Notes: generated by a model from the letters alone, not told the origin. Numbered from the stretch's first letter, positions 37,962-51,005 are shown. The stretch is DNA of 64,000 nt from Stereum hirsutum FP-91666 SS1 (GCF_000264905.1 NW_006763131.1:1475253-1539252); one strand, 5' to 3'. Program-made: numbers and translations.

Positions 37962-39589
37962 TTAGACGTCTTCCCAGTCCTCAACACGGACGATGTCCCC
38001 GACGTGGATCACACCAGAACCGGCTGGTACTGCATTGCATCCGAAACATGAATTGCTGGTATTGGGTGGGGCCAAGCCCTTCCGGAACTGCAGCATCGGT
38101 TTGGAAGGGATAGCCATGTTGCGGACACCAGAGGCTGGGTCGACTGAAAACAATCGTACTCTGAACACCTTCAGTCACAGGGGACAGAGACGGCCAGACT
38201 TACTATTTGGTAGCTGTCAACCGTTATCAGTGACCCTTGCCGTACAAAAAGGGCTCATCACGGAATACGCACCATACAACGGGTACATTTCGAAACTAAC
38301 GAGAAGGCACCGTCGTTCTCTGAGTCTTCTGACCCAGCTGGTGAGATATGGATGTGTCGCCAGAAATCCTCTGCGAATGGGACACCGGATCCCTTGAACA
38401 CGATATTTGGCCTATACCTGCATTTCTTGTAAGTGAAAAGGGTTGAGGCGGGTAGGCAGGCAGACAGGGAACGAACCGTTCTATTACAAGCGAGTCGATA
38501 TCCCAGTTGACCAACTCTTCCTTGGTCTGTTCTTTACACCATGCTTTTGCTAAAGCTTTCACACCCATGAAACTCTCCTCGCTCGCTACCAAGAGTGGGT
38601 AGCCATCATGGTAGTCAACAGTCGCTTCCAGATCAGGAAAGGCTACAGTAGGAGGCGCAGGTCGCGGCCGAGGACCCTTATACAGTAGATGTACTTCGCG
38701 GCCCATGTAGCGACTGAGGATGGTAGAGCATAGCGTAGGATCACCGGACGGCTGACACGGTTGGGTGATGTAGCCGTCAATTTCCTTGAAACTGTGGACT
38801 GTACAGTCATCAATGCTAGTAGTGAGAATGTTATGAGCCAGACACCATTCGCGGGAAAAGCTGAGAAATGGTACTCACATATCCCAATCCTGCAGAATCT
38901 CGGGTGTAGGGTTGAGCGGTATCGAGAATGTTTCGCAACCTGACTCAGGAGGAAATGAGACTTCGAGCCGGCCACCAGAGGGGTCAGAGGGATCTTCAAT
39001 GATTCGTGGTGTTATGAGTACCATCTATGACACGAGGACAGTCAAAGGGATGTCCACGTGAGTTGAACATTCAACAGCAGCGGTATTACAAACGTGTTAC
39101 CTTGGGAATCGCTCTCGCAGTCATGATACCGTGGTTCTTAGCATCGAGAATACACCACCTGCGATCATTCTATCTCACGGGAAAGAGACTAGCACAGGTG
39201 AGCGGCAGATCTCGTGGAAAATGACGCTACTGACCTCCAGTCCAATAGGTGTGTATCTAGCTGAAGCTACGCTGGTTCCACGACAACTCTGTCTCAATCA
39301 GCAAAGAACGAGGGCGATACACCGAAGCAGACTGTTACCTTGATAGGGTGGATCAAAAGTTTAGAAACCTTGACCACTCCTTCATCCAGTTTGTCCTGCA
39401 CGGCGGCCTGATTCTTGAGGGTAAACACATACTCTTGGTCCGTAGTTGGCTCGACCAATCCATGGTCACTTTCTGCGACTGAGGACGAGTAAACAAGATT
39501 CCTTCGGTGATAAGTAGTTGCGTCAGTTGATCATGGGAATTCATCTGTCCCCCAACTCACTGTACGAAGGAAAGCATCATAGAAGCCAT
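37962..39589 (-). CDS. MOSC-domain molybdenum cofactor protein, mARC-like
   Basis: A molybdenum-cofactor enzyme family that in animals reduces N-hydroxylated compounds. Spliced exons give MASMMLSFVQ, then an N-terminal MOSC_N barrel with VVKVSKLLIHPIK, SCRGTSVASARYTPIGLE and WCILDAKNHGIMTARAIPK. The MOSC domain follows, with RYMGREVHLLYKG, FPDLEATVDYHDGYPLLVAS, WDIDSLVIERFRPNIVFKG and FAEDFWRHIHISP. It then has SKCTRCM with a probable metal-ligand Cys, LPNIDPASGVRNMAIPSK, and FGCNAVPAGSGVIHVGDIVR near the end. The order HPIKSCRG, RWxxxD/WCILDAK, NIVFKG, CxRC is that of mARC. No strong N-terminal membrane anchor is visible, unlike animal mARC. It converges with the Mpv17-type gene, 130 bases apart. 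Confidence 0.86.
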
Positions 39590-39997
39590 GGCGCGGATTG
39601 ATGGGTGAGGGGACAAGACGACTGGGGTGTCTTATATCCGCTTGAGAGTATAAACGTATGAAGATTGCTCAACGTGTTGGCCCCGGTTCTATCGGAAATG
39701 ACATACACATATCAAGCGAGCGAACTCCCACAATGAGTCAAAAAAGTCAGAGACGGGTGGTTGACGGGTGGCCGCGGTGTGCATGTTGTGTGGCACGAAT
39801 TTCCTCGACGCTTTGATTCCCACGCTCGTGATCCAGTACGTAATGTGGTAAAAGTGTGTCAGGCCCAAGTCAGGTCGTGTGGCGAGCGCAGTTCCTGCAT
39901 CCCCTTCCGCGCTCTCATACTTACACACGACTTGTTCTCCGTAGTCTTCTTTTATGCATCTCAGGCTTTAGTCGCACCACTCACCACGCTCACTGCC
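39590..39997. promoter_or_regulatory. Divergent intergenic region
   Basis: About 0.4 kb between the MOSC gene (minus) and the LCCL gene (plus), expected to hold both promoters. I see no gene or repeat in it. Confidence 0.45.
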
Positions 39998-42161
39998 ATG
40001 GAGTCAGACTCTAGCTCGAGCTCAATTCGTAGTCCTGATCATCCACTGGTGGAATCGGACGCCAAGTCCCCTGACATGGGCGAATTAGAATACGGCTCAA
40101 CCTCTCCCGAACCCCGCAATGCCTGGTACACACGAGTGCGAAACCGTGCTGCTGACAAGTACCCTGGCACATACGGCAGAGCACTTCAATGGTACAGGTG
40201 GACTCTGGGACCAAGGCCTAAGGTTGATCTACCAGGTGCGCCTGTCTCGTCACAAATACACTAGCAGGCCACCGACCAAGAAATGCAAACCAGATCCTGT
40301 ACCATTGTTGGATAGGGATGTAGAGCTGAAGAACAAGACCATCACACTCCGCGTCGAATCTCAGTTCATGAGAATCTCTCGTCGACTCACCTCGCCATGG
40401 CTTTTCCTCTTCCTCGCCGTTGCGTACATCATCGGCCTCTCCTTCTTTTCCCGTGCCAACTCGTTCATGACACCTAGTGACTCTTGGATCGGCTGTACCT
40501 CGACGTTTTGGCTTGCGAACGACGGATGTGGTCTTGACGGCGCGAGCTGTGCTCCGTTCGACGACTCTACGGTTGACTTCCGTTGCCCGGCCCAGTGTGC
40601 CTCGGTCGTTCTTCAGAACCCGCGGACGGTGGGAAACGAACAGACGGAGTGGGTGCCATTGATCGTGGGTGGTGGGGATGACAACTGGACATATCGGGGA
40701 GATACATTCATCTGTGCGGCTGCACTCCAAGCGTCAGTTCTCTTTCAGTCAGCATTCTCAGTCTGGTATGCTGATCCGTCACCAACAGCGGCCTCTATGA
40801 CGACTCCGTTGGAGGGTGTGGGACCGTCAGCCTCCTCGGAAACTTCACGGACTTCCTCCCACGCGTAGCCAATGGACTCACATCCATCCGGTTTCCTACC
40901 ATCTTCCCCCTCTCGTACCGCGTCACCCCGTCTTCTGCTCTAACACAATGCAGCGATCTGCGCAACGATGCACTGGCCCTGAACGTCATAGTCACCGCGA
41001 TAATCTTCATGGTTCTTCGCCCCAGACCCATCATCTTGTTTTGGTGTTTGGTTTGTATTGGCTTCTGGCACGTTACGCTCTTTTCGCAACCTCGGACAAA
41101 CCCCCCAGACCTCGCGGACGCATTTGGGACGTTCCTGCCCACCTTGTTCATCTGCTATGCGTTCTGGCGCATGGCGATCCGGCATGTTTTACCTGTCTTC
41201 TCAAAGACAATGCCAATAGAGGGTGGAATATGGTTCCTTGGACCATATTGGGGTATGTTCCTCGCCCTCGACGTCCTTTCTGATATTAACACACACGTTC
41301 CATAGTGACCATCCTGACGAATCTCACTACTGACAAGATTCCCATTGATCGACTGACGGCGGCGGATATCAAAGCTCAGCCAGGCGGGCTCACTGCCCTG
41401 ATCATCATAATAATCGTCCTCATTTTCATCGTCGTCAACCAAATCCGAGTGATTCGCAAGACAGGTTGGCTGCCGCATTACTTGCGCTGGTACATCTTTG
41501 GTGGCCTCACCGTCCTCGTTCTGGCATTCCTACCCACTTTGAACCTGCGCATCCATCACTATGTCCTTGCTATGGCTCTCATCCCGGGAACCGCCTTCCC
41601 AACGAGACTGTCGGCGATATACCAAGGCTTCCTCCTGGGTATGTTCCTGAATGGAGCAGCTGCCTGGGGTTTCGACTCTATCCTACAAACCGCGGCGCAG
41701 GTAAGGCTCACATTAGCTGTCTCCTCTCACGAAGTACTGATGCTTTATATATCATCGTCAGCTCCAGCGAGACGCCGCGTCGGGTAGTGCTCTCCCCTCG
41801 TTCCTCACCAATTCCACAACGTACAATGCATCTGTCCCTCTACAAAACCAGACCATTTTCTGGGATGCGTTGCCCAGCGGGGATGATTGGGACGGTTTCG
41901 AGCTTCTGGTGGACGACGTTGAGCGATACGTCGGAACGGCACTCAATTTCTCGCTATCGTCACTAGCAGATGGCATCCCGCACTTCTTCAGGCTTGCCGT
42001 GCGTCCTTCTCTCTCCCTACTTCTATATGCCCATCATGGTCGAGGCTGATCATCTGGGGCTTTCACAGCTCACGAACGGTGGAAGTGCTGGTGACTTCAC
42101 GATGGCTGCTACTCTTTGGCCGAATGGGACATGGGTGGACCCGCTCTCTGGCCCTTCGTGA
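39998..42161 (+). CDS. LCCL-domain multi-span membrane protein
   Basis: The protein starts MESDSSSSSIRSPDHPLVES with an acidic, Ser-rich cytosolic head. After SRRLTSPWLFLFLAVAYIIG, the first membrane helix, comes a lumenal Cys-containing region (WIGCTSTFWLANDGCGLDGA). The LCCL domain follows: DTFICAAALQAGLYDDSVGG, CGTVSLLGNFTDFLPRVANG and TIFPLSYRV. Several further helices are evident, such as ALNVIVTAIIFMVLRPRPII, ALIIIIIVLIFIVVNQI and WYIFGGLTVLVLAFLPTL. The C-terminus is a lumenal-looking stretch with N-glycosylation sites, ending DPLSGPS. A final intron at about 42000-42068 joins FFRLA to LTNGGSAGDF, which sets the stop at 42161. Fungal LCCL membrane proteins are conserved but their role is not known to me. 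About 630 residues. Confidence 0.82.
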
Positions 42162-42794
42162 TCGAGTCTCGACCAGCTGCATACAATCGCAGTACACGGA
42201 GGTATTGTGGTGGAGGGTATCGTTATCTGATGCTTGGATTGTTTTACGTGGTATGGACTCGATATGGACATCTGTGTATTCCTGTGGCTATTTTCCTGTC
42301 GGTGTTTAGCTCTAATAGTGTTTTTGGATTGGACGCATGAAGATCTCGTGGCGGCGCAATGTGACTGAGCCGGAGCATATGTTTGGGAGAGTTGCTGTGC
42401 AGTGAGCCAGAGGATTTCTGGGTGGTAATACGCGAAATTAACCGTACAATCGTATCAGTGAAGATTAGACCATAGACGCCTTGACCGTCCAAGATGCAGA
42501 CGCAATATCTGGGACCGATAATATCTGAGACACATCTCCCTGAGATCTAAGATAAGATCAAGGAGAGATAATCCGCCGCCAATCACGTGTGGTGTCATTT
42601 TCATGTCCGCTTCCGGCGCTTGCCACTCAATTGCCACTAATTCCCAGAAAGCTCTCAAGCGTATAAAGCCATGTCCGGGTCTTCTCTTCCCTCAACCCAA
42701 GAGCGGCTCACTCTCTCGCTAAAGCCCTAGGGCCCCTTCTTCTCGACACCCACATCCATCTGGCTCTCTGCTTGTCTCTTGTCGACACACAACT
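42162..42794. other. Intergenic region
   Basis: About 0.6 kb between two plus-strand genes. It holds the 3' flank of the LCCL gene and the promoter of the GW-rich gene. Small frames on both strands carry no motif. Confidence 0.5.
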
Positions 42795-43882
42795 ATGCCT
42801 GCGAGCGCGTACAAACGTGCTGCAAAGCCCAAGCTGGCTAATCCATTTCGTGCGTTCACTTGTGGTCCTGCTCAGTAGGAGACGCTTCCCTGACAAATCG
42901 AAACAGATTTCACGATATCGCTCGGCGTGAATTTATATTCATGCGATGTCTGCCACGATGTTGAGAACATGCCGATACGCAAAGCCATCGAGCACGAAGC
43001 AACCGAAGCTCATCGTGCCTCCGTTCGCGAGTATGACCAACGTCGACCCCCTTCCCCCGAGTATCTTCCACCCATCTATCGTTTTGAGGACATTGTCATC
43101 AAGGGAGCCCCGACGACCGGATGGGTCGACGCCCAGCCAGAGCGCGTTATGCACTGGCAACGGGGGCTCGTCGGCGAACAGCACGAGACCATGGAAGACG
43201 TATTAACACGGATTGAAGAGCTCAATCGCGCGAACGATCCCTGGAATGTAGGTGATGGGTGGGGGGATGCGGGCTGGGAGCAACCCGAGCCAGAGGTGGT
43301 GGGGGACGGTAATGAGTGGGACAACCCGCCCGATGCTCAGGCTTGGGGGTGGACGAATGACTTGGGTGTGCAGGGGAATGGTTGGGACTTGCCTCCCGAC
43401 GATAAGGCTTGGGAGACCGACGCCAAGGATGATGGTGGATGGGTAGAGACCAAGGGGAACGCGTGGGGCAAGAAGCGTAGTGGGTGGGGCGTACCTCCTG
43501 ACGAAGACGGATGGGCGGCCGTCCCGAAAGCGAAGGGTTGGAATACACCACCGAGCGGTGCATCGTCGAAGTCTGAGAGGGTGTGGGGTAAGCGGCGCCG
43601 GGGAGGTCACACTGGAAAGGTGGCACGTCCGAAGGGTGTCAACTCTGGAGGAGGATCGGGAAACAGAGGTGACGCCTCGTTCGTGGATGAGTTTGCGCGG
43701 GCTCGTGCTATAGATCAGTCTCAGAAGGAGAAGATGAGGAACTTCTATGAGGTTTGCCGGTTCTCTCCTCCATTACTTTGACCAGTATGCTAATTGTATT
43801 TGTGTATACGTAGATGCCCGCAGAACAGAAGGCGAAACAGATTGAGAACCTCGCTCGTCGACTTGGCAGGACTCGTGCTTGA
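42795..43882 (+). CDS. GW/WG-repeat protein with C2H2-like finger, unknown function
   Basis: I do not recognise a named family. Three exons give about 320 residues, starting MPASAYKRAAKPKLANPF. Residues at about 27-55 read YSCDVCHDVENMPIRKAIEH followed by EATEAH, which resembles a C2H2 zinc finger (CxxC then two His). The centre, about 120 residues, is acidic and very rich in Trp, Gly, Asp and Pro, with about thirteen GW or WG pairs. Examples are DGWGDAGWEQPEPE, AWGWTND, GNGWDLPPDDKAW, SGWGVPPDEDGWA and KGWNTPPSG. A basic Gly/Arg/Lys-rich part follows (GKRRRGGHTGKVARPKG). The tail, MPAEQKAKQIENLARRLG, is helical and includes a short last exon. GW/WG clusters are known from Argonaute-binding proteins, so a link to RNA silencing is possible but unproven. 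Confidence 0.75.
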
Positions 43883-44414
43883 TTATTCCCTTATTTTTTC
43901 CACGGTGCTTCACGGTTGGTCACTTCATGTATTTATTTGCGCTCTATCTTTGTACGTTTTTTTATTCGGCAGAGGCCCGTCGCCTAATACCAATTGAAAT
44001 GTTTTGCCTTGTACTATCCCTGTGCGATCCGATAGTCAGGTATGGAGACACTTCGACATCGGTGCGTCTGTCGGTCTCCGTTCTGCTGCTTTTCTCGATC
44101 TTGCTTGACTCGATTCTTTCACGGCCACGGGGACACTGATCTGTTGTCTGTAATGTCATGTCATGTGGGCTCTTCCAGTGTACAGAGCAGTTCGCACACT
44201 CTGCAGTTTCTGCTGTGGCACTGTTGATTGAAGCTGTGTGTGTCACACTGTGTGGCCCTGATTCGCCCGAGACATTGGCCTGTCCTTGCGGGGTAACGCA
44301 CGGCAAGCTCCGAGGCGATGACGATGCTTCCGTGACCGACTTGCTCATAAGCAGGCGTCTCCTCCTTAGCAGCGCACACAATCTCTCTGCTTTACCATCC
44401 CCAACCACACCATC
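43883..44414. other. Intergenic region
   Basis: About 0.5 kb between two plus-strand genes, T-rich at its start. Small overlapping frames on both strands have no recognisable content. I see no gene. Confidence 0.5.
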
Positions 44415-45420
44415 ATGTCCTCTTCGAACACAGAAAACGCGCCTTCACTTCCTCCGCCTCCATATGGCTGGATCATGGAAATAGACCCACGCACAGATCA
44501 CCCATATTATGTGAGTGCACTCTCGTCTTCAAGACACCCGTATCCCAGCACACGTCTTATCGGTATCTCTTGATCCCTAGGTTGATACGAAAGCAACTCC
44601 TCCTCGAGCGATCTGGGTTCATCCATACGAAGATGAACAATACCTCTCTGAACATCCTGAAGTCCGCCAGAAGATAGAGAAAGCGATGGAGCAGCAGATG
44701 CCGGAGGATAGTACCAACTCTGAGGGACACGGAATGCCGTCGGCTGAGCGCAGACATTCCTACTCTGCGGCTGGCAGCTCGACTTCGACGAGGCCTGGGG
44801 AGGCCTCTGGTTCTCCGCGTCCTGCTAGCTCTGGATCTCTCGAGGAACGTAACGCGAAGGGCAAGCAGAAGCGTGGCTTCTTCGGGAAGATGAAGGATAA
44901 GGCGATTGGGACGAAGGAGGAGCGGGAGGCGTATAAGAAGGAGAAGGCTAGGGTACGTTGTCCATCGTTTCCTTGCTCTCAGGGTAGTGCGTTGATATCT
45001 TTTGCCCTTTAGGTGGATGAGGAACGTCGCAAAGCATACGCTGAGGCTATGAAACGCCAGCAAGCCGAGTACCAGAAACGGCAAGCCGAATACGATCGTC
45101 AATACGCCGGCAGGCGCACGGGTTACAGTACAGCGTACGGCCCACCTCAAGGCACTCCCTACTATGGCGGCTCTGCCTTCGCACCCGGAAACCGCTATGG
45201 AAGCTATGGTGGTCGCTCCTACGGCGGACGCTACGGCGGCAGCGGCTATGGAGGCTACGGGAATGGATATGACAACAGTTACGGGAATGGCTATGGCCGC
45301 AGTGGCTATGGGAATGGTTATGGGAGAAGTGGCGGTGGATTTGGAGGGGCTGGTTTACCTATTTTAGGTGGTCTGGCTGGCGGTCTTTTGCTGGGAGACT
45401 TGTTGTCTGGTGGGTTCTGA
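44415..45420 (+). CDS. WW-domain protein with Gly/Tyr-rich tail
   Basis: The product is about 280 residues from three exons. It starts MSSSNTENAPSLPPPPYGWI and goes straight into a WW domain (GWIMEIDPRTDHPYY, then VDTKATPPRAIWVHPYEDEQ) with its Trp, Tyr-Tyr and second Trp. WW domains bind proline-rich ligands. A Ser/Pro-rich linker follows, then a charged helical part (GFFGKMKDKAIGTKEEREAY, KRQQAEYQKRQAEYDRQY). The C-terminal 80 residues consist of GYG, GGRYGG and GNGYG repeats, probably disordered, and end with a short hydrophobic stretch (LPILGGLAGGLLLGDLLSGG). This organisation is common among fungal proteins of unknown function. A role in protein scaffolding or RNA granules is a guess. 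Confidence 0.82.
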
Positions 45421-45898
45421 CCGGTTGTGGAGGTTTGACTTTCTTTATCCGTTTATTCTTTATCTTGGATTAGTGTGGAAGGACACAGAATTATTGTACA
45501 CTATGTTACCCCTATGTATCATCCCTTTGTGTAACCTTCGTCCGGGCTCTTTGAAGCTGTGAACATCGACTCTTTGCTACTTGCATACTACTCGTACATG
45601 TACCCCTTTCGGCCTATGAAACTTGTTGAGTATGCGACTTGCTCCTACAAAATCCTCCCAATTCGTCAAACCAATACTTCGCTGATGTGGTGGGACAGCA
45701 AAATTCGAAGACGAAGAGCTCGAGATCCTTCGAAACCTGGGAAGCGAAAGCGAGGCAGATATTCATGATCGTGCTTGATGCGGTAATAAGGCACACCTCT
45801 TCTGTGCCACCAACTCAACTTTTGGCCTCAACACAGCCTTTCGCACCCGTTCTAGCTCGACTTCTGTTGTATGGCCTGATACTTTTGTTTTAGGGAAC
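45421..45898. other. Intergenic region
   Basis: About 0.5 kb between the WW-domain gene and the TRS85 gene, both on the plus strand. Short frames occur on both strands with no motif. No gene is seen. Confidence 0.5.
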
Positions 45899-48800
45899 AT
45901 GCCACCAGCTTTGCCAACGTCGTTGAGCCCGCACATATGTATTCTAACTTCCCCAGACTTGGCTGAACTTCTTGATTCCACCGCGCTACCGCCGTTGCCA
46001 CATATCCTCCAATCTTTCTCCCCGCTTCCTCAAGGCAGGCTAGATCTTCTTCATTTTTGCTAGTAAATCACGGCTTATAATTTGTTGGCTATGCGCAGTA
46101 ACTACTCGGACGACCTCCTTGAGCCCGGTGCCACATGATTCATTCGTCCTTCGCTTCTCAGACTTGCAAGAGATCGAGGCCGCATGTCGGGAGGACGAAG
46201 AGCAGCGCGCAGGTAGAACCATAGACTGGATCAGCGCGCGCGTCTCGCAAAGGTGCTCGAAATGGGTGGATGATTGGGAGAATACGGGTCCACCAGCGGC
46301 TGAGAAGGAGGCGGATATGAAGTATCGGACACCGTGGTGGGAAGAGTTGAAGAGGTGTGTGCATGGAGATCATATTCCGTCTACTGTGGAGGGATGGAAT
46401 CATCCAGTTTCGAGTGAGCTTCTGTTCTTAGTTCATGTGGTCGAATGGTTGGGTGCTGACTTGATTGTGTGTCAGTCATACTCGCCGTGTCCACCATGGC
46501 TCCGAATCCTTTACAGGCACTGGCACAACTTCACACACGACCTCCGGACCTCCCTCCTTGGGTTGACAGTGCGCGTCTCATCTACACCCTGATCGTACAT
46601 CCCAAGAACTCTGCCCTATCGGACGAAGAGTGAGTGAAATATATTCCGGACTCACGCTCCAGGCTGACTGTGTATAGAGCGGGCGCATTATTCAACGCAG
46701 TCAAAAAACAATATGGACTACATAGTTATCTCCTCCCTCTGACCGTACCCTCACCACCACCACCCCCTGTTCCCGTCCCCGCTCTCTTACCTCGCCTACC
46801 TCCACCACCGCTGCCGCAAGGCAGCCCCGACCCTTCCTCTGCAGCTGCGAATAATCCCGCCGCGCGTCCGCCTGCCGACGTTGAAGTAACGCTGAATACT
46901 CTCAGGATGAATGATCCCGATATTCAGCAGACCGCTCGGTTTGTCCGCGAGTTTGTCACCATGAGTCTAGTCCCGTGGATGGAGAAGTGCGTCAATGACT
47001 GGAACGAAAACGTATGTTCTTTTCCGCAAACCCTCTCCGGACGTTGGCTTTTTACTAAGTTTTCATTGCTCGCCACAAGTTCTCCTCCAATAGAAGACTT
47101 CCTTCTCGCCTCTTTTCCTCTACACGTCGTCTGTTTGGCACCGGCGCCACTTCAGCTCCATCTCCGGCAATATCCACCCCAATCAGGTCACATTCAGTAT
47201 CCAGCTCACAGACCTTCTCAACGGGCTTCCCCACCCCCGTTGACCGCATCTCGCAGCAACAACGGCTAGCAGAGTTCGCCACAGTATTAGGCGACATCAA
47301 GCTCGCCACAACGGTATGGGAGGCCCTCAGGAAGGACGGCAAGGGTGGGTCGGTAAGAATATTCTTGTTTTTAAGTTGCCCGCGTATACGACCATGATAC
47401 TTAAATTATTCCTTTTTCTATCGCTTATGCAGGAAACTCTACCTTTCCTCCTCGCTCCGTCACCCGCAATTCAACTCCACGTCACACACGCCCTCAACAC
47501 CATCCGAACGCCCCAATCCGAACTGTCCGCCCTTGTCCAATTACGAACGATGGTATATGCCGTCCGGTGGGAATCTTGTCTCTCGATGTCGGATTTTTTG
47601 GGCAACGTTCTTGAAGGGGACAAGTGGCTCGTATGGGCAGCCGGATCGGTACGTGGCTCACGAAACATTATCCCCCTTTTTCTTCCTGCGAGATGCCAGA
47701 CGGATCCTTTACTCATGAGGATGGGAACGTTCAAGGCAGAAGAGCCACCGTCTGCGCTCTTGTATGGCCATGCCGCGCTGCTCAGTGTACGAAAAAATGC
47801 GCGGAGACGGGCGGCGCTATGGTACCTTTTCGCGGCGAACAAGCTCGAAAAGTATGGGATTGTGAGGTTTTCTCGTTAATATGTTGACAGTCGTCTCGTA
47901 CTAATATGATCCCAGAAACCGCTGACGATGTATTTCCTGCGGAGAGCGCACGATCTGTATGGACCTTCGCCAGAGAAGGATCTGTCACCGTCCTTTTGGG
48001 ACTCGGAAGGGGTGGAGCAACATGCTTCGGGTGGCTTTGACGCTATATTACCCGGGATCGAACATGCACTCGGTATGCTCATGACCATGGCTTTGTTCTG
48101 GATTCTGCACCCGAAAGCTCACTTTATCGCCCGATACTGTTATATTTTACAGGCCGATTGCACTATACCACGGGAAACGTCGAAGCGGCCGTCCAGTTTT
48201 TCCTGAAACTTTTACGTGGCTCTTCAGAACCTGTTGATAGAGCGGCTTTGCTGGGGCTGCCGAACGGAAATATTGCGGATGGCTCGAAGGCTATGGGATC
48301 CGACAAGGTGTTTCTGGAAGATTTCCGCGTCGCGCTACAGGTGATTGTCTTGTCTATACATTATTGTGACCAATCCTGATGGAGCTTCGGTCCGTGTGCA
48401 TAGCATCTGCAAGATACGGCAGACCAGAAGATTGACTTGACGAGAATGAAACTCCCCGTTAAGTTTTCTGTACCCAGCCAGACACGACTGCGATTGAGTG
48501 GCGATTCTGTGGGTGGAGATGAAGCGCTTTGGGAGGTCCAAGAGGAGACGTGGCGAGCATTCTGGAAGCCAAGGGGGAAGGAGACGCTTCGAAGTGCGAG
48601 TAAGGCTGCCGTCGATGGTGGGTGATTCAACATTTTGTATGCCCTTTGCTATTGCTCATTATTATTCACCATATAGAGACATTCTGGGTGGATGTGACTT
48701 TACGCAATCCCATGGACGTTGACGTCAATCTGTCCAACTTGACCGTTGTTTTGCGGGACAAGCTCGCAGAGGATGAGGACCTTAGACCAGACGTTGTGGA

Positions 48801-51005
48801 GGTCGAAGTCGTCGATGATCTTGTTTTGAATGCCAAGGAGATTCGGACGGTGATTAACGCCCCTACCATGCCGAATCATTCGCAACTTTCTGACATTCCG
48901 GCCGTAGATTCCATTGTTTCTTCGAGCAAAGAAACCTCTGACACTCCTCATAACTCACGTTTCCTACGACTTCCTTTCCCTTCTACCGACCATCGAACCC
49001 TTGGCTTCCAGAGGCCGTCGACTTCAGGATACGCCGTTGCAACGCCAGAGCAAGATGTACGCCCCCGATGTAATGATCCAGACGGAGATCGAGGACGCAA
49101 GTCAGCGATTGCTTGTCAACTTTGTCGACGATGGTCAGCTCGTTCTTGCTCACGGAGAATGTCACGAGATGCGTCTTTGGTTGTCGAACGTGGGGACGAA
49201 ATCAATCGGAGAGATGTGGCTGGTTGAGGGTCCTGAGGATGAGTTGTGGATAGAGAAACCTAATTCTCCTTCAAGTGAGTGACAAAAGCTTCTATGTTTA
49301 TGTTAAAGAAAACTCTGACAGTTGCTCAGCTTCGTCAGGTGATTCGGCACAGGATGTTATACATTCTAGCAACTCTCTCACTTCGCGACCGCCACAACAA
49401 ATCATCCTGGAGGAGTTCCACGACTCTCCATCACTCTCACCAGGGAGTAATTTCCAGCTCTCCATGAAGTTGCACGCAGGGAAAGTCGGGGAACAGGAGC
49501 TCTGCCTCATGCTCGTTTATCGGGAGGTATGTCCTCTCACAAACTACGCACCACGGGCTCTCATTGACTCAGGCTCTCAGAAAGAGGAACAATTCTTCCG
49601 CGCCGCTCGAGTGACGCGTCCTTATATCGTCCAGCCCCTGCTTGCTGTGACTACGTCTTCGAAACCTAGTTCTGTGAAGGATCATGCGTTCCTTCTTGAT
49701 GTGGAGGTGGCGAATGTTTCAGAAAATGCGGATATTGTGGTCTCTCAGGTTATGACGATGAGCCCACTGTGGACGTGCCAGGCCGTTTCGGAACCAGCAT
49801 GGTGAGCAATCTTAAATTCATCGCTGAATCTTCCATGCTAACCCATCGGTCCTTTACATAGGGATACACTTATTCCCAATCAAACCCTTCATATACCAAT
49901 GGATGTGGATCCATGGGATAAAGCCTCACCAACGACGCCTTTTATAGACTTTGTGTCAAGTCAGTTGAAATGTGTTATGAACGGCCAAAACCTCGAACCA
50001 CTTGACCCACCGCCAATAGACGTCTTGTGTTGTCCTGTCCCATCGGCATGTTTAGACAGCCACTTAAATTTGTGCGGTCAGTGATTAACGTGCCTCTTTA
50101 CAGACCACATCACACTCTTCACTTGACCCATCGACATCTATGTTACTCCACCAAGCCCGACGCAGCACAGTCGCACAGTCACTAGCGACATCACATCCAT
50201 ACATCGCTCCGCACCTCCACCAATCTATCTTCCCTCTATACGACCCTCATAGCATCGACGTCGTTCTCTTCTGGTCACTACCCTCCGAACATCGGTCAGG
50301 CCACGTCTTAGTTTCCGGAGCGAGTATAGGAGCCCGCCACGCGGCGCTGAAAGAGATCATTGAGGAAGCGGAGGTGGCAAAGGTGAAGAGGAGCATGTAT
50401 GCTGAGACGCAGAGGGAGAAGGGCGCGATATTGGAGGCTATACGGAATAGCGAGTGGAATGCGGAGATGAACCCTCTCATGGTGGCGTTCAGCGACGGTC
50501 AGCTCATACAGCATGATTTCTCGAAAGGGTGAGTGTTCTCCATAGTCGTCAGGATGACTTTGCACTCATGATTATATCGATTTGCTAGGCCTTGCCATGC
50601 ACCGGTTCCCGTCGTGCTCAAGAACTGCTCGCTCACGCACACTTCGAGATATACGCTCAAGCTCGCGGGCAAGACGAAATCGGCATATCCTCCCGAGTAG
50701 GTAATTGCCACATCGCTTGCCAAGCATTCACTAACGACTACTTTATTAGGCTTTTACCCCAACCATTCTATATGGGTCGCCTGACATACCGCGGAACACT
50801 GAAACCACTACAATCAGTCACCATCACACCGACTCTCTATGTTCATCGACCGGACACATATAGACTAGGAGGCTGGAATCTGGAAAGCGAGGTGTTGGAG
50901 AACGGCCCAGAGGGCAGGACTAGGTTCCGTTACTCTCAGGGGCCGCCAGAGAACGAGCAGTTAAGTTTGACGGTGATGGAAGTGCATGTTGCGTCGCCAC
51001 CGTAG
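45899..51005 (+). CDS. TRS85: TRAPP complex subunit Trs85/TRAPPC8
   Basis: A subunit of the TRAPPIII tethering complex, acting on Ypt1/Rab1 in Golgi traffic and autophagy. Some 15 exons give roughly 1,400 residues. It starts MPPALPTSLSPHICILTSPD, continues with LLDSTALPPLPHILQSFSPL, and then VTTRTTSLEPVPHDSFVLRF. Further on lie LQALAQLHTRPPDLPPWVDS and TLRMNDPDIQQTARFVREFV. The diagnostic TRAPPC8 stretch FVREFVTMSLVPWMEKCVND is followed by NWNxxRRLPSRLFSSTRRLF. Then come LGDIKLATTVWEALRKDGKG, ALWYLFAANKLEKYGI, GRLHYTTGNVEAAVQFFLKL, and Ig-like C-terminal beta domains starting DETFWVDVTLRNPMDVDVNL. A Pro-rich insert sits near residue 200. The first intron (46035-46098) appears to start with GC rather than GT. 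This is the longest housekeeping gene in the window. Confidence 0.9.
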
